A DNA stretch of 53,565 nt from Prochlorococcus sp. AG-347-I19 (GTDB taxonomy: Bacteria > Cyanobacteriota > Cyanobacteriia > PCC-6307 > Cyanobiaceae): contig QCBO01000010.1 in NCBI GenBank assembly GCA_003279105.1, positions 1 through 53,565 on the forward strand, given 5' to 3'. Of the stretch, positions 1 through 8,255 are shown piece after piece. Position numbers and translations under genes: made by a program. Numbering within the stretch: position 1 is the first letter of the stretch; the number at the start of each line of letters is the position of its first letter. The notes beneath the pieces were generated by a model. That model saw only the letters and a list, made by a program, of their open reading frames with translations. It searched no databases and was not told the origin of the DNA.

Positions 1-1
1 C

Positions 2-328
2 ATGAAAAATTCAAGAAAAATTGATTCTCCTAAAAGGTCGATGATTGATAAACCGAAAAAAAGATTAATCAATTCTGATTCTCACGATAATGAAAATAGT
101 GACGTCTTGGTATCAGCTGTAATTAGTCCATATTTGTTAACTCATCTTCACCATATTCTTCAGCAGTCTGAGTATTATGCCCAAAAAGATGGTAGAAAAT
201 CTCAAGCAGCTAACTTTGCGAAACTAAGAAAAGTTTTATGTTTAGACGCAAGAAGTATTAATACAAGAGGGTATAAAAAAAATATTTCGAAAAAGAAAGC
301 AAATCACCTTTTGCAGAAAATAATTTAA
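2..328 (+). CDS. small conserved-type hypothetical protein, frameshifted near its 3' end
   Basis: A 108-residue basic, soluble protein that I do not recognise. The centre (about residues 37-85) looks like a folded helical region with SPYLLTHLHHILQQSEYY, and the ends are lysine-rich. The first ATG is one base into the window, so translation could also begin upstream. The last 15 residues (after GYKK) are probably not native: a run of eight A at 275-282 lies just before them, and the frame beginning at 283 is open to 423 with normal-looking protein sequence. One more A, or a -1 ribosomal slip, would give about 140 residues. No membrane segment or known motif is visible. Function unknown. Confidence 0.6.
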   Translation: MKNSRKIDSPKRSMIDKPKKRLINSDSHDNENSDVLVSAVISPYLLTHLHHILQQSEYYAQKDGRKSQAANFAKLRKVLCLDARSINTRGYKKNISKKKANHLLQKII

Positions 329-423
329 ATACTGATAAATTTAGAGATGAACTTGAAAAACAAAGCGTCAGGAGATTAAAAAAAGCTCCTCAAAGGATTA
401 GATACTATAAAAAATCTGATTAA
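283..423 (+). pseudogene. out-of-frame C-terminal continuation of the preceding gene
   Basis: This 46-codon stretch begins directly after the A8 run and ends in TAA at 421-423. It reads as a plausible charged tail: it starts YFEKESKSPFAENN, contains DKFRDELEKQSVRRLKK and ends APQRIRYYKKSD. It has no start codon of its own and is in the -1 frame relative to the gene at 2-328. The simplest reading is that both pieces are one gene split by a homopolymer indel. Programmed -1 slippage on A-AAA-AAA is the alternative. That the two halves belong together is inferred from frame openness and composition only. Confidence 0.55.
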
Positions 424-428
424 AATAA

Positions 429-1133
429 TTAATTTTGAGGCAATTTCTGTAAATCTACAGTTTTACCCATGACTACCAAAATATTTCCTCTTTCCAAAAT
501 ATATTTTGCTGGTGGATTAACTGTTAACTCTTCAGCAGGTCCTGCAGCAAGGACATTTACTAAATAATTTTTCCTCAAATTTAAATCTCTTAAAGATCTT
601 CCAATAAATTCTTCTGGAATAGTTATTTCATCTATACCAGTTTGATTATCTAATTCCAATCTTTCGATTAGATTTGGTCTTACTAGTTCTAAACCTAATC
701 TTTCTCCTTGCATCCTAGATGGGAAAACAACTTTATCAGCACCAACTCTTTTTAACATTTTTTCGTGTAAGTCACTGGTAGCTCTAGCTATTACTCTTTT
801 CACTTTGCTACCTTCACTATCCTTAGCAATAAGAGTTGTAGTTATACTTGCTTCAATAGGTTCACTAATACCCACTACAACAGTATTCATTTCAAGAATT
901 CCCGATTCCTTCATAGACTCTTCATCAGTACAATCTACTACTCTCGCTTCTATCGAAGGTTCTAATTGCCTTAAATCATCAATAGCTTTTTCCGAATAAT
1001 CTGCAGCCAAAACATCAGCACCATTACTAATAAGTTCTCTGCAAACTGCAGTTCCAAATCTTCCAACGCCGACAACTGCAAAAGTGAGTGCTTCATTTTC
1101 TCTCTTTTGAGACCACTGCCACCAATCAGCCAT
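429..1133 (-). CDS. ktrA: KtrA-type K+ channel regulatory subunit (RCK domain)
   Basis: A cytosolic gating subunit of a Ktr-type potassium uptake system. The N-terminal Rossmann (RCK_N) fold opens with GVGRFG at residues 22-27, the nucleotide-binding loop, with an acidic residue closing the second strand (AADYS). A TrkA_C domain follows at about residues 150-230. At 234 residues it holds one RCK unit, as KtrA does, rather than the two tandem units of enterobacterial TrkA. It lies 18 bases downstream of the membrane subunit gene, on the same strand. In the family, nucleotide binding to the RCK ring controls K+ flux. The call is firm; the Ktr versus Trk label rests on size. Confidence 0.92.
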   Translation of the reverse strand: MADWWQWSQKRENEALTFAVVGVGRFGTAVCRELISNGADVLAADYSEKAIDDLRQLEPSIEARVVDCTDEESMKESGILEMNTVVVGISEPIEASITTTLIAKDSEGSKVKRVIARATSDLHEKMLKRVGADKVVFPSRMQGERLGLELVRPNLIERLELDNQTGIDEITIPEEFIGRSLRDLNLRKNYLVNVLAAGPAEELTVNPPAKYILERGNILVVMGKTVDLQKLPQN

Positions 1134-1151
1134 AATAAAACTCAGATAATT

Positions 1152-2555
1152 CTAAACATATAAATCAGCCCTAGGATAGCCAATTCTCTTTTGTCTATCT
1201 ATTCTACTCTTATAAAGAGCCTGCCAAAGTGCACTTAAAAGCAAAAGGATCCCAAGTCTACCAACAAACATTCCCACAATAAGAATAAATTGACCAAAAT
1301 GATTTAATTTTTCGGTTAGACCAATATCAAAACCAACTGTTGCAAATGCAGATATGCAAGTGAAAAGAATTTCAAGGAATGTGAATGATTCTTTTTTGAC
1401 AAAAGTATTAGTAGTGCTAAGCAACATTGCCATTAAAAGAACAAAAAGCAAAGATCCAACTGTGATTCCAACTGCCTTTAGAATAACTTTGTCTGAAATT
1501 AATCTATTGCTAATAATTACATCTTTCTGACCTCTTAAAGTTGATCTAGTTGCAGCCATTAAAGCAATAAATGTAGTAGTTTTTATGCCTCCACCAGTAC
1601 CTCCTGTACTTGCTCCAATAAACATAAGCGTCATTAATAATAAGAGGCCCGTATCTGAGATAGAGTTCAAAGAAATGGGAAAATTTGTAAAGCCTGCAGT
1701 TCTTGCACTTACTGTTTCGAAGATAGATGACATTAATCGTTCAAACAAATTTAAATCATTAAAAAATTGACTATTTAGCAATGATTCAGTGATAAAGAAT
1801 CCTAATGATCCGAACAATATTAGAGACAAACTTGTCCTAATAACTAGTCTAGAATGAAGGCTTAATTTCTTATAAGAAAGATTTTTTTTATGACTCCAAA
1901 TATCATCAATAACCCGCCAGCCCAATCCACCCATAAAAACGAGAAAAATAAAAACACTATTCACCAAAAAATTTGTTCTATAGTCTTGAAGACTATTTGA
2001 CATTAACGAAAATCCTGCATTGTTATATGCAGAAATACTGTGAAAAATCGAGGACCATAATCTTTCCCAATTATTTTGAATATCTACAAATCCAAAAGAA
2101 TATAAGACAATTGCGCCTAAGGATATGATTATAATCGCAGTAATAGCAATGCTTTGAAAAGTTCTACCAATTCCCCCAACTCCAAATTCATCTAAAGTCT
2201 TTCCTTTGTCTAATCTAGTTCTTAGCTTTGTCCCCTTTACAACAAAGCCTTGTAAAAATGTTGTAATGGCCATTAATCCTAAACCACCTGATAAAAGCAT
2301 AAAAGCTAAGAAAACTTGGCCAAAGAAATTTAAATCAACACCAATATCTATTATGGTTAAGCCAGTAACGGTAATTGCGGAAGTAGATGTAAAAAATGCT
2401 TCCCACAAACCAACCTTTGAAGATGAACATAATGGAGAGCTCAAAATTAAAGTTCCAAGGCAAATAATAAACAAACCTGTAACAATAGTAAATTGAGGTA
2501 CAGATAGCTTTTTGTAAGCATCTTTTAACTTATAAACCTTACTTGTGAATTTCAC
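1152..2555 (-). CDS. ktrB: KtrB/TrkH-family potassium (Na+-dependent) transporter
   Basis: A polytopic inner-membrane K+-translocating subunit of 467 residues. The four pore-loop glycines expected of the TrkH/KtrB family can be seen in order: TVTGLTIID, YNNAGFSLM, ARTAGFTNF and FATVGFDIG. Each is followed by a hydrophobic helix, giving four M1-P-M2 repeats. The length fits KtrB. The stop is 18 bases from ktrA downstream and the start is 4 bases from the carrier gene upstream, so the three genes are probably one transcript. Cyanobacterial Ktr systems are known to be Na+-dependent and to serve osmotic adaptation; that is family knowledge, not something shown here. Confidence 0.92.
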   Translation of the reverse strand: MKFTSKVYKLKDAYKKLSVPQFTIVTGLFIICLGTLILSSPLCSSSKVGLWEAFFTSTSAITVTGLTIIDIGVDLNFFGQVFLAFMLLSGGLGLMAITTFLQGFVVKGTKLRTRLDKGKTLDEFGVGGIGRTFQSIAITAIIIISLGAIVLYSFGFVDIQNNWERLWSSIFHSISAYNNAGFSLMSNSLQDYRTNFLVNSVFIFLVFMGGLGWRVIDDIWSHKKNLSYKKLSLHSRLVIRTSLSLILFGSLGFFITESLLNSQFFNDLNLFERLMSSIFETVSARTAGFTNFPISLNSISDTGLLLLMTLMFIGASTGGTGGGIKTTTFIALMAATRSTLRGQKDVIISNRLISDKVILKAVGITVGSLLFVLLMAMLLSTTNTFVKKESFTFLEILFTCISAFATVGFDIGLTEKLNHFGQFILIVGMFVGRLGILLLLSALWQALYKSRIDRQKRIGYPRADLYV

Positions 2556-2559
2556 GATA

Positions 2560-4368
2560 TTACCCGTAATTTAAAATTATCAATGCTGGCACTGTAAATG
2601 ACATTATAAGTGTTAATCCAGCTCCATATTTTGCAATATCAAAAAATCTATATCTTCCGGGACCATAAACCATTAAATTTGTTTGATAACCCATTGGAGT
2701 CAAGAAAGATTGACTTGCACCGAATAAAACAAGCATTATTAAAGCGATTGGTGAAATTTCTAAAACATTTGAGAATTCAATAGCAACAGGCAAAATCAAA
2801 GCAACCGAAGCAGCATTACTTATAAATTGCGTGAGAATAACTGTAGATACAAAAATTACGACTAGTGCAAAATAAAGAGGCATTCCGTTAAGGGCAAAGT
2901 TTAGATTAACTGCAATTAAATCTGCTAATCCAGTTATCTGCATAGCTACGCTAAAACACGATAAAGATCCCAGCAATAAAATGACGTCTAACCTAATTGA
3001 TTTTTGTATCTCTGCAGGTCTTAAACATCCACAAGCAACCATTGCAATCACTGCCAAAAGAACTGAACCTACTAATGGAATATTAGAAACCGAAGGCAAA
3101 ACCACCATTCCTATTGCAATAGCAATCGATATAGGTTTTTTTATCAAAAAAGGTAAGTCATCTTCGAATTGGTCTAAAATAAGCAAATCATTACTAGCTT
3201 GCAAACCTCTTATTGAATCTAGCGGTGCTTGCAATAATAAAACATCTCCAGCCCTTAAAACAGCTTGGCCTAATCTCTCCTGAACAGTTTGTTGACCTCT
3301 TCTTAATGCTAAAACTGTTGCATTATGACGCTGCCTAAATCTTAATTCTCTCAAACTTGCACCGGCTAAAGTTGAACCAGCTGGTAACAAGGCTTCAAAG
3401 GTCTTAGTACCTTCATCATCTGAAAAAACATTAGCCCCATCGAAAGATGTTTTGTTTTCTCCTAACAGAATAGTATGTTCCTGCTGCAGCCTAAATAAGT
3501 CTGCCCTTGTAACGCGGATTATTAATCTATCATCCGGTTCAATCTTTCTATCAGCCAAAGGAGGAAGAATAACTTTTCCTTTTCGTTGTAATTCCAGAAC
3601 GTCAACGTCAAATCGTCTTTGCAATCTACTATTTCTGACAGATTGTCCAACTAATTCTGAAGTAGAGGGAATAGTAACTTCGGTAAAATATATATTCATA
3701 TCACCATTTTTAATAAACTCCTTATCTCTCCCTCTATCTGGCAAAAGCATGTCAGAAACAAGAATCATATAGGCTGTACCTATAAGCCACACAGGAATTC
3801 CTATTGAAGTCAAACTAAACAATTCCAAACCTCCATAACCTAATTGTTGACTAATATCACTTACAAGAAGATTTACTGAGCTACCTAATAATGTCAGAGT
3901 TCCACCTAGTAAAGTAGCAAAAGAAAGAGGTAATAAAACTTTTGATGGTGATATATTTCTTCGTTCGCACCAACTTTCAATTAAAGGTAACAAAGATGCT
4001 ACTACTGGAGTATTAGGTACAATTCCAGATATTGGAGCAATCAAAAAAGCTATCAAAGAAATTAATTTCCTTGGAGTTCGAATACTTTCAGAAGAAATCA
4101 ATTCTCTTACTCTGTCTAAGGCACCACTTTTAAATAATGCTGAGGAAACTGCAAATAAACCCATAAGGGTGATTAAAGAAGGGCTACCAAATCCAGCTAA
4201 AGCTTTTTCAGGAGAAAGAACCCCAGTAGATATAAATATTCCGACACATAACAAACCAGTCAATTCTGGTGCAATAGTATTTCTAATAAACAAAATTATG
4301 GACATTATTAAAACAACTACCGTTATAAACGCATCAAAATTATTACTAACTACTGCAATTAAATTCAT
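2560..4368 (-). CDS. DASS/SLC13-type anion:Na+ symporter with two TrkA_C domains
   Basis: A 602-residue membrane carrier of the divalent anion:Na+ symporter / CitT group. About six N-terminal membrane segments (residues 12-205) are followed by a soluble insert with two TrkA_C-like domains (about 218-292 and 310-385), then a second membrane half (about 405-602). SNAASVALILPVAIE and the N-terminal GIVPNTPVVASLLP are the paired signature segments of this fold. The insert suggests control by a ligand. The substrate cannot be told from sequence: sulfate, dicarboxylates and other anions are all known in the family. It is the first gene of the probable operon with ktrB and ktrA, which suggests a link to Na+ or osmotic balance. 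Confidence 0.85.
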   Translation of the reverse strand: MNLIAVVSNNFDAFITVVVLIMSIILFIRNTIAPELTGLLCVGIFISTGVLSPEKALAGFGSPSLITLMGLFAVSSALFKSGALDRVRELISSESIRTPRKLISLIAFLIAPISGIVPNTPVVASLLPLIESWCERRNISPSKVLLPLSFATLLGGTLTLLGSSVNLLVSDISQQLGYGGLELFSLTSIGIPVWLIGTAYMILVSDMLLPDRGRDKEFIKNGDMNIYFTEVTIPSTSELVGQSVRNSRLQRRFDVDVLELQRKGKVILPPLADRKIEPDDRLIIRVTRADLFRLQQEHTILLGENKTSFDGANVFSDDEGTKTFEALLPAGSTLAGASLRELRFRQRHNATVLALRRGQQTVQERLGQAVLRAGDVLLLQAPLDSIRGLQASNDLLILDQFEDDLPFLIKKPISIAIAIGMVVLPSVSNIPLVGSVLLAVIAMVACGCLRPAEIQKSIRLDVILLLGSLSCFSVAMQITGLADLIAVNLNFALNGMPLYFALVVIFVSTVILTQFISNAASVALILPVAIEFSNVLEISPIALIMLVLFGASQSFLTPMGYQTNLMVYGPGRYRFFDIAKYGAGLTLIMSFTVPALIILNYG

Positions 4369-4417
4369 ACAAAACTTATTTAACTCAATATACCCAAAAA
4401 CAATATTTCAAAAAAGT

Positions 4418-5611
4418 TTAATTCGAATAATCTTTTTTAAGAAACTTTTTAAAAAAAGATTTTTTTTGGAATATCCATGAAGATGCAGATTTTAAGCTTT
4501 CTGTAATATCAGGCAACTTGGAAGCATATATAAGTCTTCTTGCCTCAAAAGCCAATTTCCCAGATAAAGTTATCCCAAGCCCAGAAATTGAAGCTTCGCC
4601 TATTCCTAAGCTAATCATTTCACCATTGTCTTGAAATTCAAAGGGTAAAAGATCTTTTCCTTGAATTAAAAGTTCTAAATTATTAGCAAGATGATTTCCT
4701 TCCTGCATAGCGACCTGAGCAGTTATGGGTAAATCCTCCATTCCTTCAATAACTGATATATCACCAATTGCAAAACAGTTTTTATGCTTTTCTATTTGCA
4801 AATTTTTGTTTACTAAAATTCGTCCAAATTTTTTTGTTATTTGATCAGTTTCTAAGTAAGACAAATTAGGTTTAACACCTGCTGTCCAAATAACAATATC
4901 TTTATCAAAGGAAGTTATTCCAACCTCACTAGAAATACTAATCTCAGTTTCTGAGACTTCTTTAACTGTAGAATTCAAAAGAACATTAATTTTTCTTTTT
5001 TCTAAAGCCTTCTCTGCTTGTTCTCTATTAAAAATTTTGTTTTTATTGAGGATTTCGTTTGATTTTTCTATTACATTAATTTCAAATTGGTCTGTAAAAA
5101 TATCTTTAATTTTGCATGCCAACTCTATTCCAGAGGGACCACCTCCAACTATGAATAACTTTTTATGCAACACAGAATCTTGTGATTTTTCTAAAAAAGT
5201 ATTTAATTTATTTAAATCGTGAAAATCATTGAAAAAATAACAACTTTCATCTACACCTTTTACAAAAAAACTATTTGGAATAGATCCTGTGCAGATAACG
5301 AGATACTGATAGCTTAATTTTAATTCATCGCTAAATTCAAGAATATTTTCTTTGAAAGAAATCTTGGTTAAACAATTTCTTAAAAAAGTTATACCCGCAT
5401 CAGAAAAAATATTTGCAAATTTTGGAGTGGCTTCCCAACTTCTTATTTCTTTACTTAAAACTTCGTACATTAAAGGTTTAAATATAAAGTTAGTTTGAGA
5501 ATCAACCACAAGAATCGGTAAAGAAGGATTAAGATTCTTTAAATTCAAAGCAAATGTCATACCTGCAAAACCTGCTCCAACTATTACTATTGGTTTTTGT
5601 ATTGATTTCAT
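4418..5611 (-). CDS. ndbB: type II NADH dehydrogenase (NDH-2 like flavoprotein)
   Basis: A 397-residue FAD-dependent pyridine nucleotide oxidoreductase. The FAD Rossmann loop GAGFAG is at residues 12-17, the NAD(P)H loop GGGPSG at 156-161, and the second FAD motif CFAIGDIS lies near residue 290. Family members pass electrons from NAD(P)H to quinone at the membrane surface without pumping protons. The basic C-terminus (KKSFFKKFLKK) could help membrane contact. The gene stands alone on the minus strand, divergent from cysH with 95 bases between. The exact cyanobacterial paralogue (NdbA, NdbB or NdbC) is not settled by inspection; the symbol is a best guess. Confidence 0.8.
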   Translation of the reverse strand: MKSIQKPIVIVGAGFAGMTFALNLKNLNPSLPILVVDSQTNFIFKPLMYEVLSKEIRSWEATPKFANIFSDAGITFLRNCLTKISFKENILEFSDELKLSYQYLVICTGSIPNSFFVKGVDESCYFFNDFHDLNKLNTFLEKSQDSVLHKKLFIVGGGPSGIELACKIKDIFTDQFEINVIEKSNEILNKNKIFNREQAEKALEKRKINVLLNSTVKEVSETEISISSEVGITSFDKDIVIWTAGVKPNLSYLETDQITKKFGRILVNKNLQIEKHKNCFAIGDISVIEGMEDLPITAQVAMQEGNHLANNLELLIQGKDLLPFEFQDNGEMISLGIGEASISGLGITLSGKLAFEARRLIYASKLPDITESLKSASSWIFQKKSFFKKFLKKDYSN

Positions 5612-5706
5612 TAGATAAATATTGTTATGCGTAAATGTATTATTAAACTAAACGAATAATTTTTAAATTGAGCGAAATAAAATTAAACTCATAATCGAAC
5701 TGAAGA

Positions 5707-6429
5707 ATGATTGAAAAAATCCACAAAGATATTCAAACTAACTTGAGTAAATATAATCAAGAGCTTGTAGATATGGAGCCTCAAGGAATGCTTACATGGG
5801 GTTATGAAAAGTTTGATAATCAATTTGCTATTACAACAAGTTTTGGTATACAGTCGTCAGTCCTTTTAGATATGGTAAGCAAATTATCTCTACAAAAAAA
5901 AATCAAAATATTTTGGATAGATACAGGTTACCTTCCTCCAGAAACATACCATTACGCTGAAAAGCTTATTGATAATTTATCCTTAGAAGTTGAAGTTCTG
6001 CAAAGTGAATTATCTCCAGCAAGAATGGAGGCCAAATACGGTAAACTTTGGGAAACAAAAAAAGAGAGTGATTTAGATAAGTATCATGAATTGAGAAAGA
6101 TAAAACCTTTAGAAAATGGTCTAGAAAAATATGATATTTTCTGCTGGGCAAGCGGTGTTAGATCAAGTCAAACAGAAAATAGAAACAAAATGAAATTCAT
6201 AGAAGTAATTCGTCAAAGACTTTCTTTAAGACCTTTATTAAATTGGACAAATAAAGATATTTTTTATTATATGGAAGATAATAATTTACCTGCCCATCCA
6301 CTTTTTAACAAAGGTTATTCTTCTGTAGGAGACTGGCATTCAAGCAGTCCCGATGGCATTAAAATAAAGGGTAGAGATACCAGATTTCGAGGAATTAAAC
6401 AAGAATGTGGAATACACACTAATAATTAA
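5707..6429 (+). CDS. cysH: phosphoadenosine phosphosulfate (PAPS) reductase
   Basis: Reduces PAPS to sulfite in assimilatory sulfate reduction, using thioredoxin or glutaredoxin. The protein has 240 residues. The PP-loop (ITTSFGIQSSVLLDM, residues 42-56) and the catalytic C-terminal ECGIH at 233-237 (Cys234) are present. Only one further cysteine, C146 in FCWASGVR, is seen, so the paired CC...CxxC ligands of the [4Fe-4S] APS-reducing type are missing. That supports PAPS as substrate. A start at 5707 gives the usual length. coaX follows 15 bases downstream on the same strand. Confidence 0.93.
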   Translation: MIEKIHKDIQTNLSKYNQELVDMEPQGMLTWGYEKFDNQFAITTSFGIQSSVLLDMVSKLSLQKKIKIFWIDTGYLPPETYHYAEKLIDNLSLEVEVLQSELSPARMEAKYGKLWETKKESDLDKYHELRKIKPLENGLEKYDIFCWASGVRSSQTENRNKMKFIEVIRQRLSLRPLLNWTNKDIFYYMEDNNLPAHPLFNKGYSSVGDWHSSSPDGIKIKGRDTRFRGIKQECGIHTNN

Positions 6430-6444
6430 ATTGATCATACAACA

Positions 6445-7140
6445 ATGGTCTCAGATATAAATTTTTTATTAGTAGGCAATAGTAGGCTTCATTGGGCGAA
6501 ATATTCTCAAAATCAATATAAATTCTTCCATACCAAAAAAGAGCAAAAATTTCCCAAAAATATAGATCTTGATCAATTAATTTGGGCTTCTGTTGGGAAA
6601 CTACCAAATTTTTTGCTGAAAAAAGAAAATGAAATAAAAACTAAAGATATCCATTTATCAAATCTTCCTCATTATTTTGGAGTTGATAGAGCTCTTGCCT
6701 GTATTGCCGCTTTAAAAATTATTGAAAACCCTTTCAAAAAAGATTTGTTAATTGCAGATTTTGGAACAATATTATCAATAACAAAATTGAATTCAAATGG
6801 ATCTATTATTGGAGGTCAACTTCTTCCTGGTTTTCTAACACAATTAAAATCAATGGAACAACATACAAAAAATCTTAAAGTTCCCAAAAAATATGATATT
6901 CCAATCAAAGATTTTTTAATTGACACAGAAGAAGCAATCTTAAAAGGAGTAATCAACTCTCTTAGTGGCGTGATTAATAGTCTATTTAATCCTGAAAAGG
7001 ATATTTTAATAATCTGTGGAGGAGACTCTCAATTACTCACAAAATCTCTAAAGACTCAAACAGAAAATATTATCAATGCTCCTAATTTAGTTATGGAGGG
7101 GATGATTATTCACCACCTATCCGCAAAAAAATTAGCTTAA
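6445..7140 (+). CDS. coaX: type III pantothenate kinase
   Basis: First step of coenzyme A synthesis: phosphorylation of pantothenate. The acetate/sugar kinase-like fold shows motif 1 GNSRLHW (11-17), motif 2 GVDRALA (79-85), motif 3 ADFGT (104-108) and GGQLLPGF (123-130). Asp81 and Asp105 match the catalytic and metal residues of the family. The motif-1 aspartate that normally precedes VGN is Leu9 here. Length is 231 residues, a little short of the usual 240-260. The last 9 bases overlap the 3' end of the convergent bcp. The dephospho-CoA kinase gene coaE is also in this window. Confidence 0.88.
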   Translation: MVSDINFLLVGNSRLHWAKYSQNQYKFFHTKKEQKFPKNIDLDQLIWASVGKLPNFLLKKENEIKTKDIHLSNLPHYFGVDRALACIAALKIIENPFKKDLLIADFGTILSITKLNSNGSIIGGQLLPGFLTQLKSMEQHTKNLKVPKKYDIPIKDFLIDTEEAILKGVINSLSGVINSLFNPEKDILIICGGDSQLLTKSLKTQTENIINAPNLVMEGMIIHHLSAKKLA

Positions 7141-7599
7141 CCCAAGGTCTGCAATTATATGATCAGCCATTATTGCTGCTTTTACCTTTAAGTAAATTTT
7201 TTCGATGTTTCCTTCAGTATCGATCAAAAAAGTATTTCTCAGCATTCCCATATATTCTTTTCCCATGAATTTCTTAAGTCCATAGCTATCGTAATCAGAA
7301 GAAACTCTAAAAGGTTCAGGATCAGTTAAAAGAATAAAAGGTAAATTAAATTTTTCTATAAACTTCTGGTGAGAGGATGCATTATCTTTGCTAATACCAA
7401 GCACAACAATATTATTTTTTTGGAGTAAATCCCAATTCTCTTTAAAATTACATGCTTCTTTAGTACATCCTGGAGTATTATCTTTTGGATAAAAATATAG
7501 TATTATTTTTTTACCTTTAAAATCACTAAGAGACACTTCTTTTTCAAAAGAATCTTTTAATTTAAATTCTGGTGCTTTGTCGCCAACCTTAAGAGCCAT
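7132..7599 (-). CDS. bcp: thioredoxin-dependent peroxiredoxin, BCP/PrxQ family
   Basis: Thiol peroxidase that reduces hydrogen peroxide and alkyl hydroperoxides. I use the ATG at 7599 (MALKVGDKAPEF, 155 residues), because homologues start there; an in-frame ATG 12 codons upstream would add an unlikely hydrophobic leader. The active site PGCTKEAC gives a peroxidatic Cys45 and resolving Cys50 separated by four residues, the hallmark of PrxQ. The chosen start codon shares one base with the TTG start of the divergent phosphopantetheinyl transferase gene, so there is no intergenic space. The 3' end overlaps coaX by 9 bases. Confidence 0.92.
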   Translation of the reverse strand: MALKVGDKAPEFKLKDSFEKEVSLSDFKGKKIILYFYPKDNTPGCTKEACNFKENWDLLQKNNIVVLGISKDNASSHQKFIEKFNLPFILLTDPEPFRVSSDYDSYGLKKFMGKEYMGMLRNTFLIDTEGNIEKIYLKVKAAIMADHIIADLGLS

Positions 7600-8255
7600 T
7601 GAAATTATTAAATGAGTATGAATATAAAATACCAAAAATTTGGTTTTATGAAATTAAAGGTGTGCAAGATGTTGCAACTATAAAAGAAATTAAAACTGCA
7701 AAAAATCTATCAAGTTCAAGATCAAAGATTTTTTTAGAAACAAGAGCTTACTTGCGAAAATCACTTTCAACACTTTTTGATTTAGACCCCCTAAAAATTC
7801 CAATTAATGCTCAACCTGGAGAACCTCCAACTTTACCCTCAGGCATGGGAAATATAAGTTTAAGTCATTGTAAAGATGCCATTACTATAGTCTGGCACAA
7901 AAGCAAAATAGGGATTGATATTGAGAGAACGGATAGAGATCTTAATTATGTAAAATTTGCAGAAAAATATTTTTTAAATACCAATAAATCAATCGATAAT
8001 AATTATTTGACAAAAAACATGATATTAAATCAATGGTGTGCTGTAGAAGCGGCTATAAAATGGGATCATGGAAAATTAGCTAAAGACATTAACAATTGGC
8101 AATTTTTTGAAAAGCCAAAAAAGTTAATTCATAATAAGAAAAACATACATTTAAATTATTCACAGATTAACTTCCATAATTGGACTATCGCTTTAGCCTA
8201 CGAAGAAAAAACTTCTTTTAATCCTGAGATTATCTGTTGTTCAAAAAATTTTTAG
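7599..8255 (+). CDS. hetI: 4'-phosphopantetheinyl transferase, Sfp/HetI type
   Basis: Transfers the phosphopantetheine arm of CoA to acyl or peptidyl carrier proteins. The 218-residue sequence carries ISLSH (86-90), the metal motif GIDIE at 105-109 (Asp107, Glu109) and WCAVEAAIK at 146-154 (Glu150, Lys154), the three conserved Sfp-superfamily blocks. The start is TTG; family alignment needs the IPKIWFYEIK segment at residue 11, and no ATG or GTG lies upstream in frame. The gene ends overlapping the stop of rarA by 4 bases. No carrier-protein partner or secondary-metabolite cluster is nearby, so it probably serves fatty-acid ACP. The HetI name is by cyanobacterial convention. Confidence 0.85.
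   Translation: MKLLNEYEYKIPKIWFYEIKGVQDVATIKEIKTAKNLSSSRSKIFLETRAYLRKSLSTLFDLDPLKIPINAQPGEPPTLPSGMGNISLSHCKDAITIVWHKSKIGIDIERTDRDLNYVKFAEKYFLNTNKSIDNNYLTKNMILNQWCAVEAAIKWDHGKLAKDINNWQFFEKPKKLIHNKKNIHLNYSQINFHNWTIALAYEEKTSFNPEIICCSKNF

Noticed and set aside
7600-7635. 12-codon N-terminal extension of bcp
   Set aside because: It would overlap the transferase gene and add a leader absent from PrxQ proteins.
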